Shown: positions 42,501 to 54,197 of the stretch, in pieces
How positions within the stretch are numbered: position 1 is the first letter of the stretch
Layout of the letters: each line of letters starts with the position of its first letter
From: Setoptus koraiensis
Taxonomy: Eukaryota > Arthropoda
Assembly (NCBI GenBank): GCA_048013815.1
Contig: CM106585.1
Coordinates: 18,352,001-18,416,000, forward strand
Direction: 5' to 3'
Length of the DNA stretch: 64,000 bases
Notes under the pieces: model-generated
Seen by the model: only the letters and a program-made list of their open reading frames with translations
What the model was told of the DNA's origin: nothing
Databases searched by the model: none
Program-made: the position numbers and the translations under genes

Positions 42501-43193
42501 TGGATTTTGTCGTGAATTAGCGCCGCTCGGCGGCTGACAGTGCTGAAAACTTTCGAGCTCGCTGGAAGATGTCGCCGGATAGACGGACTGTCGGCACGCC
42601 AGATAATCATGCCGATCGGGCTATCGGGCCGCAAACGAGATTACGAGACGGCTATAATGGCATTTGTACATGTGATTATTGTTGCCGAATGCGTTATTTG
42701 CGCAAATTGCAACTTTTTCTTTCTTTATCTTTGATTTAGTGTCTGGCCGAGCCGAGCGGTTGCATTGGGCTATTTTTACTTTCGTCGTTGGCGTCGTTCG
42801 CCTGGCGTTGTTGGCATTGCCGAGCGAGACAGCGAACGACAAGCGTCTCAAGAGCATGCCGTCGATTGAAATGGCGCAAGAGTGCGGCTATTTCGGCAGC
42901 AGCGGCGGAATATAAATCGTTGCTGTTGTTGTTGTTGTTGTTTAATATTTGATCGGTGGCTATCATGAGGTGTTCTCCGATCGCACACTGGCGAGTGTGT
43001 GCATAGTGCAGCAGATTATGGCGAGGCATGATGTGGAGTGGAAACACTTAAGTGAAATGCAGTCATGCTCGCCTCACGACTGCAACCCGACCGGGCAACA
43101 GTCGCAAGTGGCAACAGTCGACACAATGATGGACCAGAAATTGCCTCATAAAGCGAACAACGGCGGCGGCAACGACAGCAGCAACAACAACGA

Positions 43194-43224
<31 letters not shown>

Positions 43225-45938
43225 GGCAACAGGTAAACCATTCACTGGGCACAAAGCCCCGGAGAGAATGGAAAAAGAACAGAAGAAGTGGTCCACTATG
43301 ATTAGAGACAGCGAGAGTGAACAAACGAGAAGAATCGAGCGATGCAGTTAATCTGAATACTCTCTCGCCGCTATCTCTCGCATTGTTGATCTCTTGATCT
43401 CTCGCTGGCTCGCTCGCTCGCATACCTGTCACAACGGCCGGCCCGAGAGCAGCGCCGTCTCGCGGATTACGGTCAGGCGTCGCTGGCAAGACCGCTGTTG
43501 AGTGTGCCCAGCGAATGCATCCATTATGTTTGCTCGCTCTCTGTTGCTCGCTCGCCGTCGCTCTCCGTTCTCGCTCTCCGTTGGCCGGGCCGGGCCGTCG
43601 CTCTGCGTGGCCGGGCCGTCGACGGGCCGGCGCTCGCTGTGTGCCGACTGGCCGTTTGATTTGTAGCTTGGCCGGCGAGACGTTGATGACCTAGTGGATG
43701 ACTGGCTGCTATGAGCAACAGGTAAACATGAAAAGAGATCCATCTTGCGAGCAGAAAGATTTAGAAAATCAAGTTTTGCTCGCATGTCGTCGTTGTTTTT
43801 CGCCGCTGCTAAAAGTAGCTGCTGCTGCTATACGTTGCCGTTGTTGTTTGTTGTTGTTGTTGCTGCTGTCGCCGTTGCCGCTGCTGCTGCTGCTGATCAT
43901 AGTACACAAACACTGTCTAACTAGCCTAATACAATAGCGGCCAGTGGTCAATCGAACTGGACACAACAAAAGATAAATTAAAGTAGTTGCCTAGTGGCGC
44001 CAGAATAGTAACTACTTGTTATTGTTGGCTCCATTTACTCGCAAACCGAGGTATTAATTGTGACGCTGTCTCCGTTATGTAATGCCCAGGTAAACAGTGC
44101 CTGTGTGTGTGTGCTCGAGCCACACAAGACCGAGTCGTTGTGCGCCAGCGTAACTTGCATTTACATTAATTTATCTCTCTCTCTCTCTCTCGCTCTCTGG
44201 CCGTTGGCTGGCCGTCCCGCCGGCCGTTGTGGCGGCCTTATGGCTGACGGCGGGCTTTTTCTAGGCTAAGTCAGCGGGACGAGAGCCGCTCGGGGTTGGC
44301 CGGCGCTTGCGAGCGGCCGCATGTTGTGAGCATGAAATGAAATGATTTGCCAAATATGCGCTCGCCGACAGCAACTCGGCAACGCCGACAACGCCGACGA
44401 CGCCGACAACGGCAACAAATCATTGACCGGTAATGCCGTGTAATGAAGGTTGCTGGAAAGTGTGCGCGATCATCCTGTCGCCCATCGGGCCGCTCCGATC
44501 CGCAAAATCCTCATCATCTTTTACCTGTGTGTGTGTGTGTGTGCAAAATTGGCTGCGATATTACATATTGTTGTTGATGATAGTTGAGCACGGCCAGCCA
44601 TGAGAGTGCTGAGAAATTTAGACGGCCGAAACGAATGCCCGTCGAACTCAGACCGCCCACCTTAACTTCGTTATGGCTTCGCACATAGCATCGGCGTCGC
44701 CAAATAATGGCGCAAACATAATACCAACAACAGCAACAAGCTAGCCGGCTTGCCAAGCTGCAAAAAGGCCAGAGGAAATGCAGCCTGACATTGCCGACTG
44801 GCATGCTTGATTGCCATGGCAAATATCGCTATGCTCTGGCTTGCTCCAGCGAGTCGCTCAGCCAGCCGGCGAGCAAGCCAACATAGCCCAGAGAGCCGAG
44901 AGAGCCAAAAGAGCCAAAAGAGCCAAAAGAGCCGAGAGAGCCAAAAGAGCCGAGAGAGCCGAAAGAACGAACAGTCGAACAGCGGGCTGGCCAGCTCATA
45001 GCAGTGTCTTGGCACCGTGAGAATAACCGCAGCGCCGTTACTCGGCTCAAAAAATACATAGAAGCGCACAGGTAGAGAGTGAGAGAACAATTCTTCTCGT
45101 CTAAGATCCAAATTCAACAAGTGTGCACTGTCACTGAGCGATGATAACTACACAGAATAATTGTTGGCCATTACGTAATGTCTTATAAATCCTTTATGTA
45201 ATGCAAAACATAAATATACACAGCAGTGGACACAGCATGAGCCATAATTGGACCATCGGCAACAATAGACACATAGACAGATAGACAGACTGACGGCGAA
45301 AGGTTACTTAATGCCCCGTTATTCCGGCCTTTTCCATACACAAGCACACATGTGATACAAATGCATACTACTCGCACCTCTGTTACAACATTATCCGCCA
45401 TTAGAGTTTAACATTTTAAAGTTGAGCTTCAAAACAAAAAATTGTAAGTATTTATAAATACACACACACACACACACAAACTATTATTACCGTTATTATC
45501 AATATCCGCACTGTTAGAGTTGCGCTGCATCAAACGATAGCCAACAAATGATAGATTGGAGCTGATAATTGTAGCCGGATTCAATCTAATCCTTTGTCTG
45601 TCATGCTGTCACTATCCGTGAAGGAAGTCCATTCAAAAAGTTAAATCAATCCTTCTGTTCCTAATCTCATCTCTTTATGCTCTCTATCTGTCCGCCCAAC
45701 TACATCAGCCAGTCATCAATGCTGGCCCCGATTAACATCTTGATAGCGATGAAATCAGAAAGCGACAGAGCGAGAGAGAGAAAGAGGCAAAGAGAGGATT
45801 GCGAACAAATTCTTAAAATAAATCACCACAGCACGATGCCTCACTTTAACGAGAACAATGAGATTAGGTTTTAGTATAGAGCGCATATAGAGCGTTAAAT
45901 ACAATTTATTGTCAGTCACAAATCATATTGTTGTTGCA
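42501..45938. other. GC-rich noncoding stretch with microsatellites
   Basis: I see no supportable gene. The open frames on both strands are short and overlap simple repeats: AAC/AGC triplets at 43170-43236, CTG/TTG at 43810-43895, (CT)n at about 44174-44198, (GT)n at 44526-44543 and (CA)n at about 45461-45478. One TTACGTAA palindrome lies at 45171. Confidence 0.55.
44891..44970. repeat. 9-bp tandem repeat (GAGCCAAAA / GAGCCGAGA)
   Basis: About nine units with a purine-rich strand. The minus-strand frames through it give SLGSFGSLG-like peptides and are not called. Confidence 0.9.
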
Positions 45939-47492
45939 ATGAACAAAATGAACCCAACTAATACAAAAGAAACAGATATGCCAGGCTCAAACGCCAACAT
46001 GGAAAACAAGACCACACCAAGAGCATATATCACACAACATAGCATCGATAATAGACCTTACCTTAATCACAAGCAACGGTCGCCATACCTGTTAAGTTTG
46101 ATCAATTCAAAGCTATATAACAAGAAATACTGTTTATGCTCCAGACAAGTGACAGAAAACAATAATAATGTAGATATTTTACAACATCCAAAAAGGTTCA
46201 TTGTTAAACGATCCCCCCCACCGCCATCACAAACACTGAGTTATTATTTATTATTAACAGCAAGCTTGACATCAAGTACAACATTACTATTGATTCTCAT
46301 CGCAACCATCTTTAGATCGGCCCACGGGGCCTCTAGTTCAATCAATCAAGATAATCCCAAAAGTAGCAGTAGCACCCATATGAGATTTGTTCTACCCAAT
46401 TATAGAGCATTAATCGTGTCAAACAGATATCATCACCAGATACCAAAGATTTTGAAGAACCACCATAACAATCACAATAATAATCGATACATAGTTGAAA
46501 GTAATGGAAACTCTTTGATGGCTTTAGAGGCGAAAAAGAACAATGAAAACAATAGCGATAGCAAGCGCAATTCAAAAAATGAATATAACAGAGTTGATAA
46601 TCATAATAATAAAAATGAATCAGTTGCATCGTTGAATCTAAAGAAGAAACAACAGCAAATACGACAACACCAAATGGACCAATTGGTTATGTATTCGACA
46701 AAGCTAATTAATTTGCCACAAATTCTAAGTCAAAAATTGGCCAAACTGTGGCTAGATAGAGTTGGCAAACTTCTTGGTCGCAATGCCACTCCAAAGAACG
46801 CTTGGTCGCTTCTAAATCAATTGAATTCCACTCTCATGATGTTGAATCAGCATCATCTACATAGGAGCAACAACCCGCAAACTTTCTATCCCGCAGATAT
46901 CAAGTCATCGAATGATATTGATGAATTATATAGTGACTCGGCTCCTGTGCAAACTCAAGTAAATAATCAAACTAATCATCTCACACTTAAACTTAACGGG
47001 GAGAGAAAACAAAAAAGTGCCACACAACCTCAATCGGAGTTGGATCATGGCTCGTCCCGAGGCCATGGTCCTGAAACAACCACATGTGATTACAACGAGA
47101 GAAGTACTAGAGCTATGGCCAATTCTGACCAGCATTACGACAATCCGAACACTATGAATGAGAAACAGGAAAACAACAATAACAACAACAATCAACAGCA
47201 ATATCAGCAAGATCAAATGACACAACAACAACAACAACAGCAGCAGCAGCAACAACAACAGAGTTTCCAGCCGGAAATGGGCGAAGCCAGACAGAAGAGG
47301 CGACTACTGAAGCGCATTATGAAGAAAGCAGATTGGAATCAATTGTTACTTGAGGTGTCCAAGGTGTTCCTAAGATACTTTCTAGATTTGATTCTGAATG
47401 ACATGCTCGGCAAATCAGTCAAACATATAGATCCACACTCTAATGTCACAGATATGCTGAGAGATTTTATAAGGGCAGCCTCTGGATTATGA
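45939..47492 (+). CDS. Asn/Gln-rich membrane or secreted protein, unrecognised
   Basis: The frame gives 517 residues from the ATG at 45939. A hydrophobic stretch (YYLLLTASLTSSTTLLLILI, residues about 101-125) is followed by FRSAHGASS, which looks like a signal-peptide cleavage site but sits far from the N-terminus. Either it is a type II anchor, or the true start is on another exon. The middle is Asn/His/Lys/Gln-rich. A helical segment (MYSTKLINLPQILSQKLAKL) and a polyQ run (about 47222-47262) follow. The best ordered part is the C-terminus, KRIMKKADWNQLLLEVSKVF and FLDLILNDMLGKSVKHIDPH. A dibasic KRRLLKR before that part could be a processing site. No family was recognised. AATAAA at 47537 supports a real 3' end. 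Confidence 0.7.
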   Translation: MNKMNPTNTKETDMPGSNANMENKTTPRAYITQHSIDNRPYLNHKQRSPYLLSLINSKLYNKKYCLCSRQVTENNNNVDILQHPKRFIVKRSPPPPSQTLSYYLLLTASLTSSTTLLLILIATIFRSAHGASSSINQDNPKSSSSTHMRFVLPNYRALIVSNRYHHQIPKILKNHHNNHNNNRYIVESNGNSLMALEAKKNNENNSDSKRNSKNEYNRVDNHNNKNESVASLNLKKKQQQIRQHQMDQLVMYSTKLINLPQILSQKLAKLWLDRVGKLLGRNATPKNAWSLLNQLNSTLMMLNQHHLHRSNNPQTFYPADIKSSNDIDELYSDSAPVQTQVNNQTNHLTLKLNGERKQKSATQPQSELDHGSSRGHGPETTTCDYNERSTRAMANSDQHYDNPNTMNEKQENNNNNNNQQQYQQDQMTQQQQQQQQQQQQQSFQPEMGEARQKRRLLKRIMKKADWNQLLLEVSKVFLRYFLDLILNDMLGKSVKHIDPHSNVTDMLRDFIRAASGL

Positions 47493-47536
47493 ATGGCAAC
47501 GATAGTAGTGTCATCAATATTTATATATTGTTATAG

Positions 47537-47542
47537 AATAAA
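47537..47542 (+). terminator. Poly(A) signal AATAAA for the Asn/Gln-rich protein gene
   Basis: It lies 45 bases after the stop and 39 bases before the stop codon of convergent GTF2H3, so the transcripts' ends probably overlap. Confidence 0.65.
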
Positions 47543-47580
47543 CACAACCCACATCACTACTTGTTTGTCTAAACCGGCCA

Positions 47581-48525
47581 TCACTTGTTGGCTTGTTTAA
47601 TATTGTCGGGTATCTTGACAGATTTCATGGCGGCGGGCGGTAAATTGATTTTAAAGTGTGTCTGACAAGTTGAGCATATTGGACTAAATCTACAGAATAT
47701 GGACAAACAAACAGAACAGACATAGCCAATGTCAATAATGTTTCTATGGCAAAAACAGGCTGCTCTATGGGTGGTTTTTCGCTTCTCTGGCAATAACAAA
47801 TTATCTCTAATATTGGCTCCAGGTAAAAATACCCACAATAGGTATTCCAGTAGCGGTCCAACGTCGTGTATTCTCAGGAATAGACCATTGGTTAAATCAC
47901 AGCCTTGTTGGAGTATAGTGTGGTTACTGAGAGATTCGTCTTTTGTTGATGTCATCATGTAGACACAGGCATCTATTTTAACTGCCATTTTTTGAGCGGC
48001 AAAAAAGGAATTCATAAGATTCATGTACTGAGTTGAAAATGATGTTGAGGTCATTGAGCAGCTTAGAAATATTATTCTGGCCGGCAATTTTGGCTTGGCA
48101 CTATTCACTCTACATAGTGCCAACCCTAGTGCGCCCGATAGCAGGCATTCTCTAGTGGGCAATCCTTTGGTAAGGCAAGTTTGAATATTTTTCTGATTTG
48201 ACTTCACAATGCTCTCTATGCCAGTCTTGACAATTTTGGCTATATGCGCAAATCTGTCTAGCTGTCCATCGTCCGAGACCATTTTGATCATTTCAATGGA
48301 GTTGTTTGTCGAATGGGCATTCATGGGATAAATAACACGATTATCGGTTGGATAGCTAGCTATGATGGTTAATTGATTCTTTTCGTCCAACATTATGTGG
48401 GAATTGCAGAAAGTTATCAAAGAATCCAGCCATTTGTGATAGATTTCGTCGTTTTGTATTAACGCCAAGGATGGTGAACAGTCGATTACCACTATCATGT
48501 GCGATTGTAAGGAAAAGGACGACAT
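47581..48525 (-). CDS. GTF2H3: TFIIH subunit p34 / GTF2H3 (Tfb4)
   Basis: p34 is a core TFIIH subunit that pairs with p44 in transcription initiation and nucleotide-excision repair. The single-exon gene gives 314 residues, like the human protein (about 308). The N-terminal von Willebrand A-like domain has MIVVIDCSPSLALIQ and, later, YMNLMNSFFAAQKMAVKIDA and LQQGCDLTNGLFLRI. LLEYLLWVFLPGANIRDNLL follows. The C-terminal C4-type zinc finger has ACFCHRNIIDIGYVCSVCLS and FSPICSTCQTHFKI. All family landmarks are intact. The T-rich block begins 13 bases before the ATG, so no normal promoter or 5' UTR is visible. Confidence 0.96.
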   Translation of the reverse strand: MSSFSLQSHMIVVIDCSPSLALIQNDEIYHKWLDSLITFCNSHIMLDEKNQLTIIASYPTDNRVIYPMNAHSTNNSIEMIKMVSDDGQLDRFAHIAKIVKTGIESIVKSNQKNIQTCLTKGLPTRECLLSGALGLALCRVNSAKPKLPARIIFLSCSMTSTSFSTQYMNLMNSFFAAQKMAVKIDACVYMMTSTKDESLSNHTILQQGCDLTNGLFLRIHDVGPLLEYLLWVFLPGANIRDNLLLPEKRKTTHRAACFCHRNIIDIGYVCSVCLSIFCRFSPICSTCQTHFKINLPPAAMKSVKIPDNIKQANK

Positions 48526-48537
48526 GGTGGTGTTGGT

Positions 48538-48666
48538 GTTTTTTTTTTCTTTTTTTATTGTTTTTTTTTTGTATTAATTTTCTTTTTTTTTTTTTTTTTT
48601 TTTATTTTTTTTGTTTTTTTTTTTATTTTGGGTTTTTTTTTTACTTTTTTCTTTTTTTTTTTTTTT

Positions 48667-48727
<61 letters not shown>

Positions 48728-48763
48728 ATTTTTTTTTTTGTTTATAAAATTTTTTTTTTTATT

Positions 48764-48797
<34 letters not shown>

Positions 48798-48929
48798 TTA
48801 TTTTTTTTTTAGTTTTATTTTTTTTTTATTTTTTTTTTTTTTTTATTTTTTTGGTTATCTTATTTTTTTTTTTTGGGGTGGGGTTTTTTTTTTTTTTTTT
48901 ATTTTTTTTGAATTTTTTTTTTTTTTTTT

Positions 48930-48971
<42 letters not shown>

Positions 48972-51900
48972 CTTTTGGGGGGGTTTTTGGGGTTTTTTTT
49001 TTCTTTTTATTTTATTTTATTTTATTTTTTTTAATTTTTTTTATTTTTTTTTATTATTTTATTTTATATTTTTTTATATATATATTTTATTTTTTTTTTT
49101 TTATTTTTATTTTTTTTTATTTTATTTTTTATTTTTTTTTTTTTTTATATTTTTATTTTTTTTTATATATTTATTTTATATATATTTTTTTTTATATTTT
49201 TTTTTTTATTTTAATATTTTATTTATTTTTTTATATATTTATTTTTTTATTTTATATTTTTTTTTATTTTTTTTTATTTTTTTATTTTATTTTATTTTTA
49301 TTTTTTTTATTATTATTATTTTTTTTTATTTTTTTTTTTATTTTTTTTTATTTTTTTTTATTTTTTATTTTTTTTATTTTATTTTTTTTTATTTTTTTAT
49401 ATTTTTTTTATTTTTTTTTATTTTTTTTTATTATTTTTTATTTTATTTTATATTCTATTAATTTTTTTATTTTTTTTATTTTTTTTTATTTTTTTATTTA
49501 TTTTTTTTTTATATATTTTTTTTTATTTTTTTTATTTTTTTTTTTTTTTTATATTTTTATCTTTATTATTTATTTTTTTTTATATTTTTTATTATTTTAT
49601 ATATATATTTTTTTATTTTTTTTTTTTTTTTTTATTTTTTTATTATTTTTTTTATTTTATATATTTTTTTTTATTTTTTATATATTTTATTTTATTTTTT
49701 TTTATAATTTTATAAATTATTATATTTATAATTTTTTATTTTATTTTTTTTTATTATTTTTTATTTTATATATATTTTTTATTTATATTTTTTATTTTTT
49801 TTTATTTTTTATTTATTTTATTTTTTTTTTTTATTTTTTATTTTTTTTTATTTTTATTTTTTTTTATATTTTTTTTTTTATTTTTTTGTTTTATTTATTT
49901 TATATTTTTTTATTTTTTTATTTTTTTTATTTTTTTTATTTTTTTTATTTTTTTTTATTTTATTTTTTTTTATTTTTTATTTTTTATTTTTTTTTATATT
50001 TTTTTATTTTTTTTTATTTTTTTATTTTTTATTTTATATTTTATTTTTTTTATTTTTTTTTATTTTTTTTTATTTTTTTTTATTTTTTTTTATTTTTTTT
50101 TATATTTTTTTTTATTTTTTTATTTTTTTTTATTTTTTTATTTTTTTTTATATATATTTTTTTATAATTTATTTTTTTTTATTATTTATATTATATTTTA
50201 TATTTTTTTTTATTTTTTTTATATTTATTTTATTTTTTTTTTTATTTTACAATTTATTTTATATTTTATTTTTTTTTATATTATATTTTATTTATTATAT
50301 TTTTTTTTATTTTTATTTTATTTTTTTTTATTTTTTTTAATATTTTATTTTTTTTTATATTTTTTTTTATATTTTTTTTATTTTTTTTATCTTAAAAATC
50401 TTTTTTTAATTTTTATTTTTTTTTATTTTATTTTTTTTATTTTTTTTTATATTTATTTTTTTTATATTTTTTTATTTTATATATATTTTTTATATTTTTA
50501 TTTTTTTTTTTTATATTTTATTTTTTTTATTTTTTTTTATATTTTTTTATTTTTTTTTTTTTTAAATTAATTTTTATATTTTTTTTTATTTTTTTTTTTA
50601 TTTTTTTTTTTTTTATTTTATTTTTTTTTTATTATTTTTAATTTTTTTTTTTTTTTTTTTATTTTTTATTTTTTTTTTTTTTATTTTTTATTTATTTTTT
50701 TTTATTTTATTTTTTTTATTTTTTTATTTTTTATTTTTTTATTATATTTTTTTTTATAATTTTATTTATTTATTTTTTTTATTTTTATTTTTTTTATTTA
50801 TTTTTATTTTTTTTTATTTTTTTTTTATTTATTTTTTTATATTTTTTTTATTTTATTTTTTTTTTTTTTTTTTTTTTTTTATTATATTAAAATATTTTTT
50901 TTTTTTTTTATTTTTTTTTATTTTTTTTATTTTATTTATATATTTTTTATATTTTTTTTAATATTTTTTTTTATTTTTTTTTATTTTTTTATTTTTTTTT
51001 ATTATTTTTTATTTTTTATTTTTTTTTTTATATTTTATTTATTTTATTTTTTATATTTTTTTTATTTTTTTTTATTTTTTATTTTATTTTTTTTTATTTT
51101 TTTATTTTTTTTATTTTTATTTTTTTTTATATTATTTCTTTTTTTTATTTATATTTTTTTTTATTTTTTTTTATTTTATTTTATTTTTATATATATTTTA
51201 TTTTATTTTTTTTTTTTTTATTTTATATTTTTTTTATATTATTTTTTTGTTTTTTTTTTTTTTTTTATATTTTTTTTTTTTTTATATTATTTATTTTTAT
51301 TTTTTTTATTTTTTTTTTTATTAAATTTTATTTTTTTCTAATTTTTTTTTTTTTTTTTTATTTTTTTTTATTTTATTTTTTTTTATATTTTTTTTTTTTT
51401 TTTATTTTTTTTTATTATTTTTTAATATATATTTTATTTATTTTTTTATATTTATATTATTTTTTTTTTTATTTTATATTATTTTTTTATATATATTTTA
51501 TATTTTATTTTTTTTTATTTTTTTTTATTTTTTTTATTTTATTTTATTTTATTTTATTTTATTTTATTTTATTTTATTTTATTTTATTTTATTTTATTTT
51601 ATTTTATTTTATTTTATTTTATTTTATTTTATTTTATTTTATTTTATTTTATTTTATTTTATTTTATTTTTTTTTATTTTATTTTTTTTATTTTATTTTT
51701 TATTTTATTTTTTTTTATTTTTTTTTATTTTTTTTTATATTTTATTTTTTTTTATTTTTTTATTTTTGTTTGTTATTATTATATTTTTTATTTTTTTTTA
51801 TATTTTTTTATATTTTTTTTTATATATATTTTTTATTTTATTTATTTTTTTTATTTATTTTTTTTTTTTTTTTTTTTTTTTATTTTTTTTTATTTTTTTA

Positions 51901-53703
51901 TTTATATTTTTTTTTATTATATATGACTTTTTTTTTTTTTTTTATTATTATTTTTTTTTATTTTTTTTTATTTATTTTTATTTTTTTTTATTTTTATATA
52001 TTTTTTTTAATTTGGTTTTTATTTTTTATTTTATATATTTTATTTTTTTTTATTTTTTTTTATTTTTTTTTATTCATTTATTATATTTTATTTTTTCAAT
52101 GTTTTTTTTTATATTTTTTTATTATATTTTTTTTTATTTTTTTTATTTTTTTTTATTTTATTTTTTTTTATTTATTTTTTTTTATTTTTTTTTATTTTAT
52201 TTTTTTTTATATATTTTTTTTTTTTATTTTATTTTTTTTTAAAATATTTTTTATTTTTTTTTGTACATTTTATATTTTTTATTTAAATTTTTTATTTTTT
52301 TTTTTATTTTATTTTTTTTTTATAAATTTTTTTTTTTGTTGTATATTTTTTTTTATTTTTTTATTTTTTTTTATTTTTTTATTTTATTTTTTTATATATT
52401 TTTTTTTATTTTTTTTTATTTTTTTTTATTTTATTTTTTTTATTTTTTTATATTTTTTTTTATATTTTATTATTTTATTTTTTTTTTTTTTTTATTTTAT
52501 ATTTTTCTTTTTATATATTTTTTTTTATTTTTTTTTATATATTTTTTTTTATTTTATTTTATTTTTTATTATTTTGTTTTGTTTTATATATATATTTTTT
52601 ATTTTATATTTTTTTTTATTTTATTTTTTATTTTATTATTTATTTTTTTTTTTTATTTTATTATTTTAATTTTTTTTATTTTTTTTTTTTTTTTTTATTT
52701 TTTATATTTTTTTTTATTTTATTTTTTTTATTTTATTTTATTTTATTTTTTTTTTTTTTATTTTTTTTATTTTTATTTTTTTTTTTTTTATATTTTTTTT
52801 TTTTTTTTTATTTTTTTATTTTTTTTTTAAAAATATTATTTAAATTTTTTTTTTTTTTTTTATTATTTTTTTTTTTTTTTATTTTTTTTTTTATTTTTTT
52901 TTTTTTTTTTTTTTTTTTTATTATTATTTTTTTTTTTTTTTTTTTATTTTTTTTATATTTTTTTTTATATTTTATATATATTTTTTTTTATTTTTTTTTT
53001 TTATTTTATTTTTATATTTTATTTTTTTATTTTTTTATTTATATTTTATTTTATTTTTTTTATTTTTTTCTTTATTTTTTATTATTTTATTTATTTATTT
53101 TATATTTTATTTTTTATTTTTTTAATTTTTTTATTTTTTTTTAATTTTATTTTTTTATTTTATTTTTTTTTATATTTTATTTTTATATTATATTTATTTT
53201 ATTTTTTTTATTTTTTTTTATTTTTTATTTATTATATATATATTTTTTTTTATTTTTTTTTTATTATTATTTTTTTTATTTTATATTTATTTTTTTATAT
53301 TTTTATTTTATTTTATATTTTTTTTTTTTATTATTTTTATATTTTATTTTTTATTTTTTTTTATTTTTTTTTATTTATTTTTTTTTTTATTTTTTTTTAT
53401 TTTATTTTTTATTTTTTTTTATTTTATTTTTTATTTTTTTTATTTATTTTTTTTTTTTTTTTTTATATTTATTTTTTATTTTTTTTTATTTTTTTTTATT
53501 TTTTATATTTTTTTTTATATTTTTTTTTATTTTATTTTATTTTTTTATTTTTTTTTATTTTTTTTATTTTATTTTTATTTTTTTTTATATTTTTTTTTAT
53601 TTTTTTTTATTTTTTTTTATTTTTTTTATTTATTTTTTTAATTTTTTTTTTATATTTTTTTTTTTTTTTTTATTTAAACTTATTAAATTTTTTTATTTTT
53701 TTT

Positions 53704-53741
<38 letters not shown>

Positions 53742-54164
53742 TTTTTTTATTTTTTTATTTTTATAATTATTTAATTATTTTTTATTTTTTATTTTTTTTT
53801 ATTTTATTTTTTTTTTTTTTTTTTTTTATTATTTTTTTTTTTTTTTTCGTATTTTTTTTTTTTTTATTTTTTTATTTTTATTTTATTTATTTTTTTTTAT
53901 TTTATTTTTTATATATATTTTTTTATTTTTTTTATATTTTTTTTTATATATTTTTTTTATATTATTTTATTTTTTTTTTTTTTTTTTATTTTTTTATTTT
54001 TTATTTTTTTTTATTTTTTTTTATTTTTTTTATTTTTTTTATTTTTTATTTTATTTATTTTTTTTATTTTTTATTTTTATTTTTTTTTATTTTATTTTTT
54101 TTTTTTTATATTTTTTTTTATTTTTTTATTTTTTTTTATATTTTTTTTTATTTTTTTTATTTTT

Positions 54165-54197
<33 letters not shown>

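Noticed and set aside
43016..43489. Minus-strand frame with a poly-Cys/Arg segment
   Set aside because: It is the antisense of AAC/AGC triplet repeats. No signal peptide or conserved spacing.
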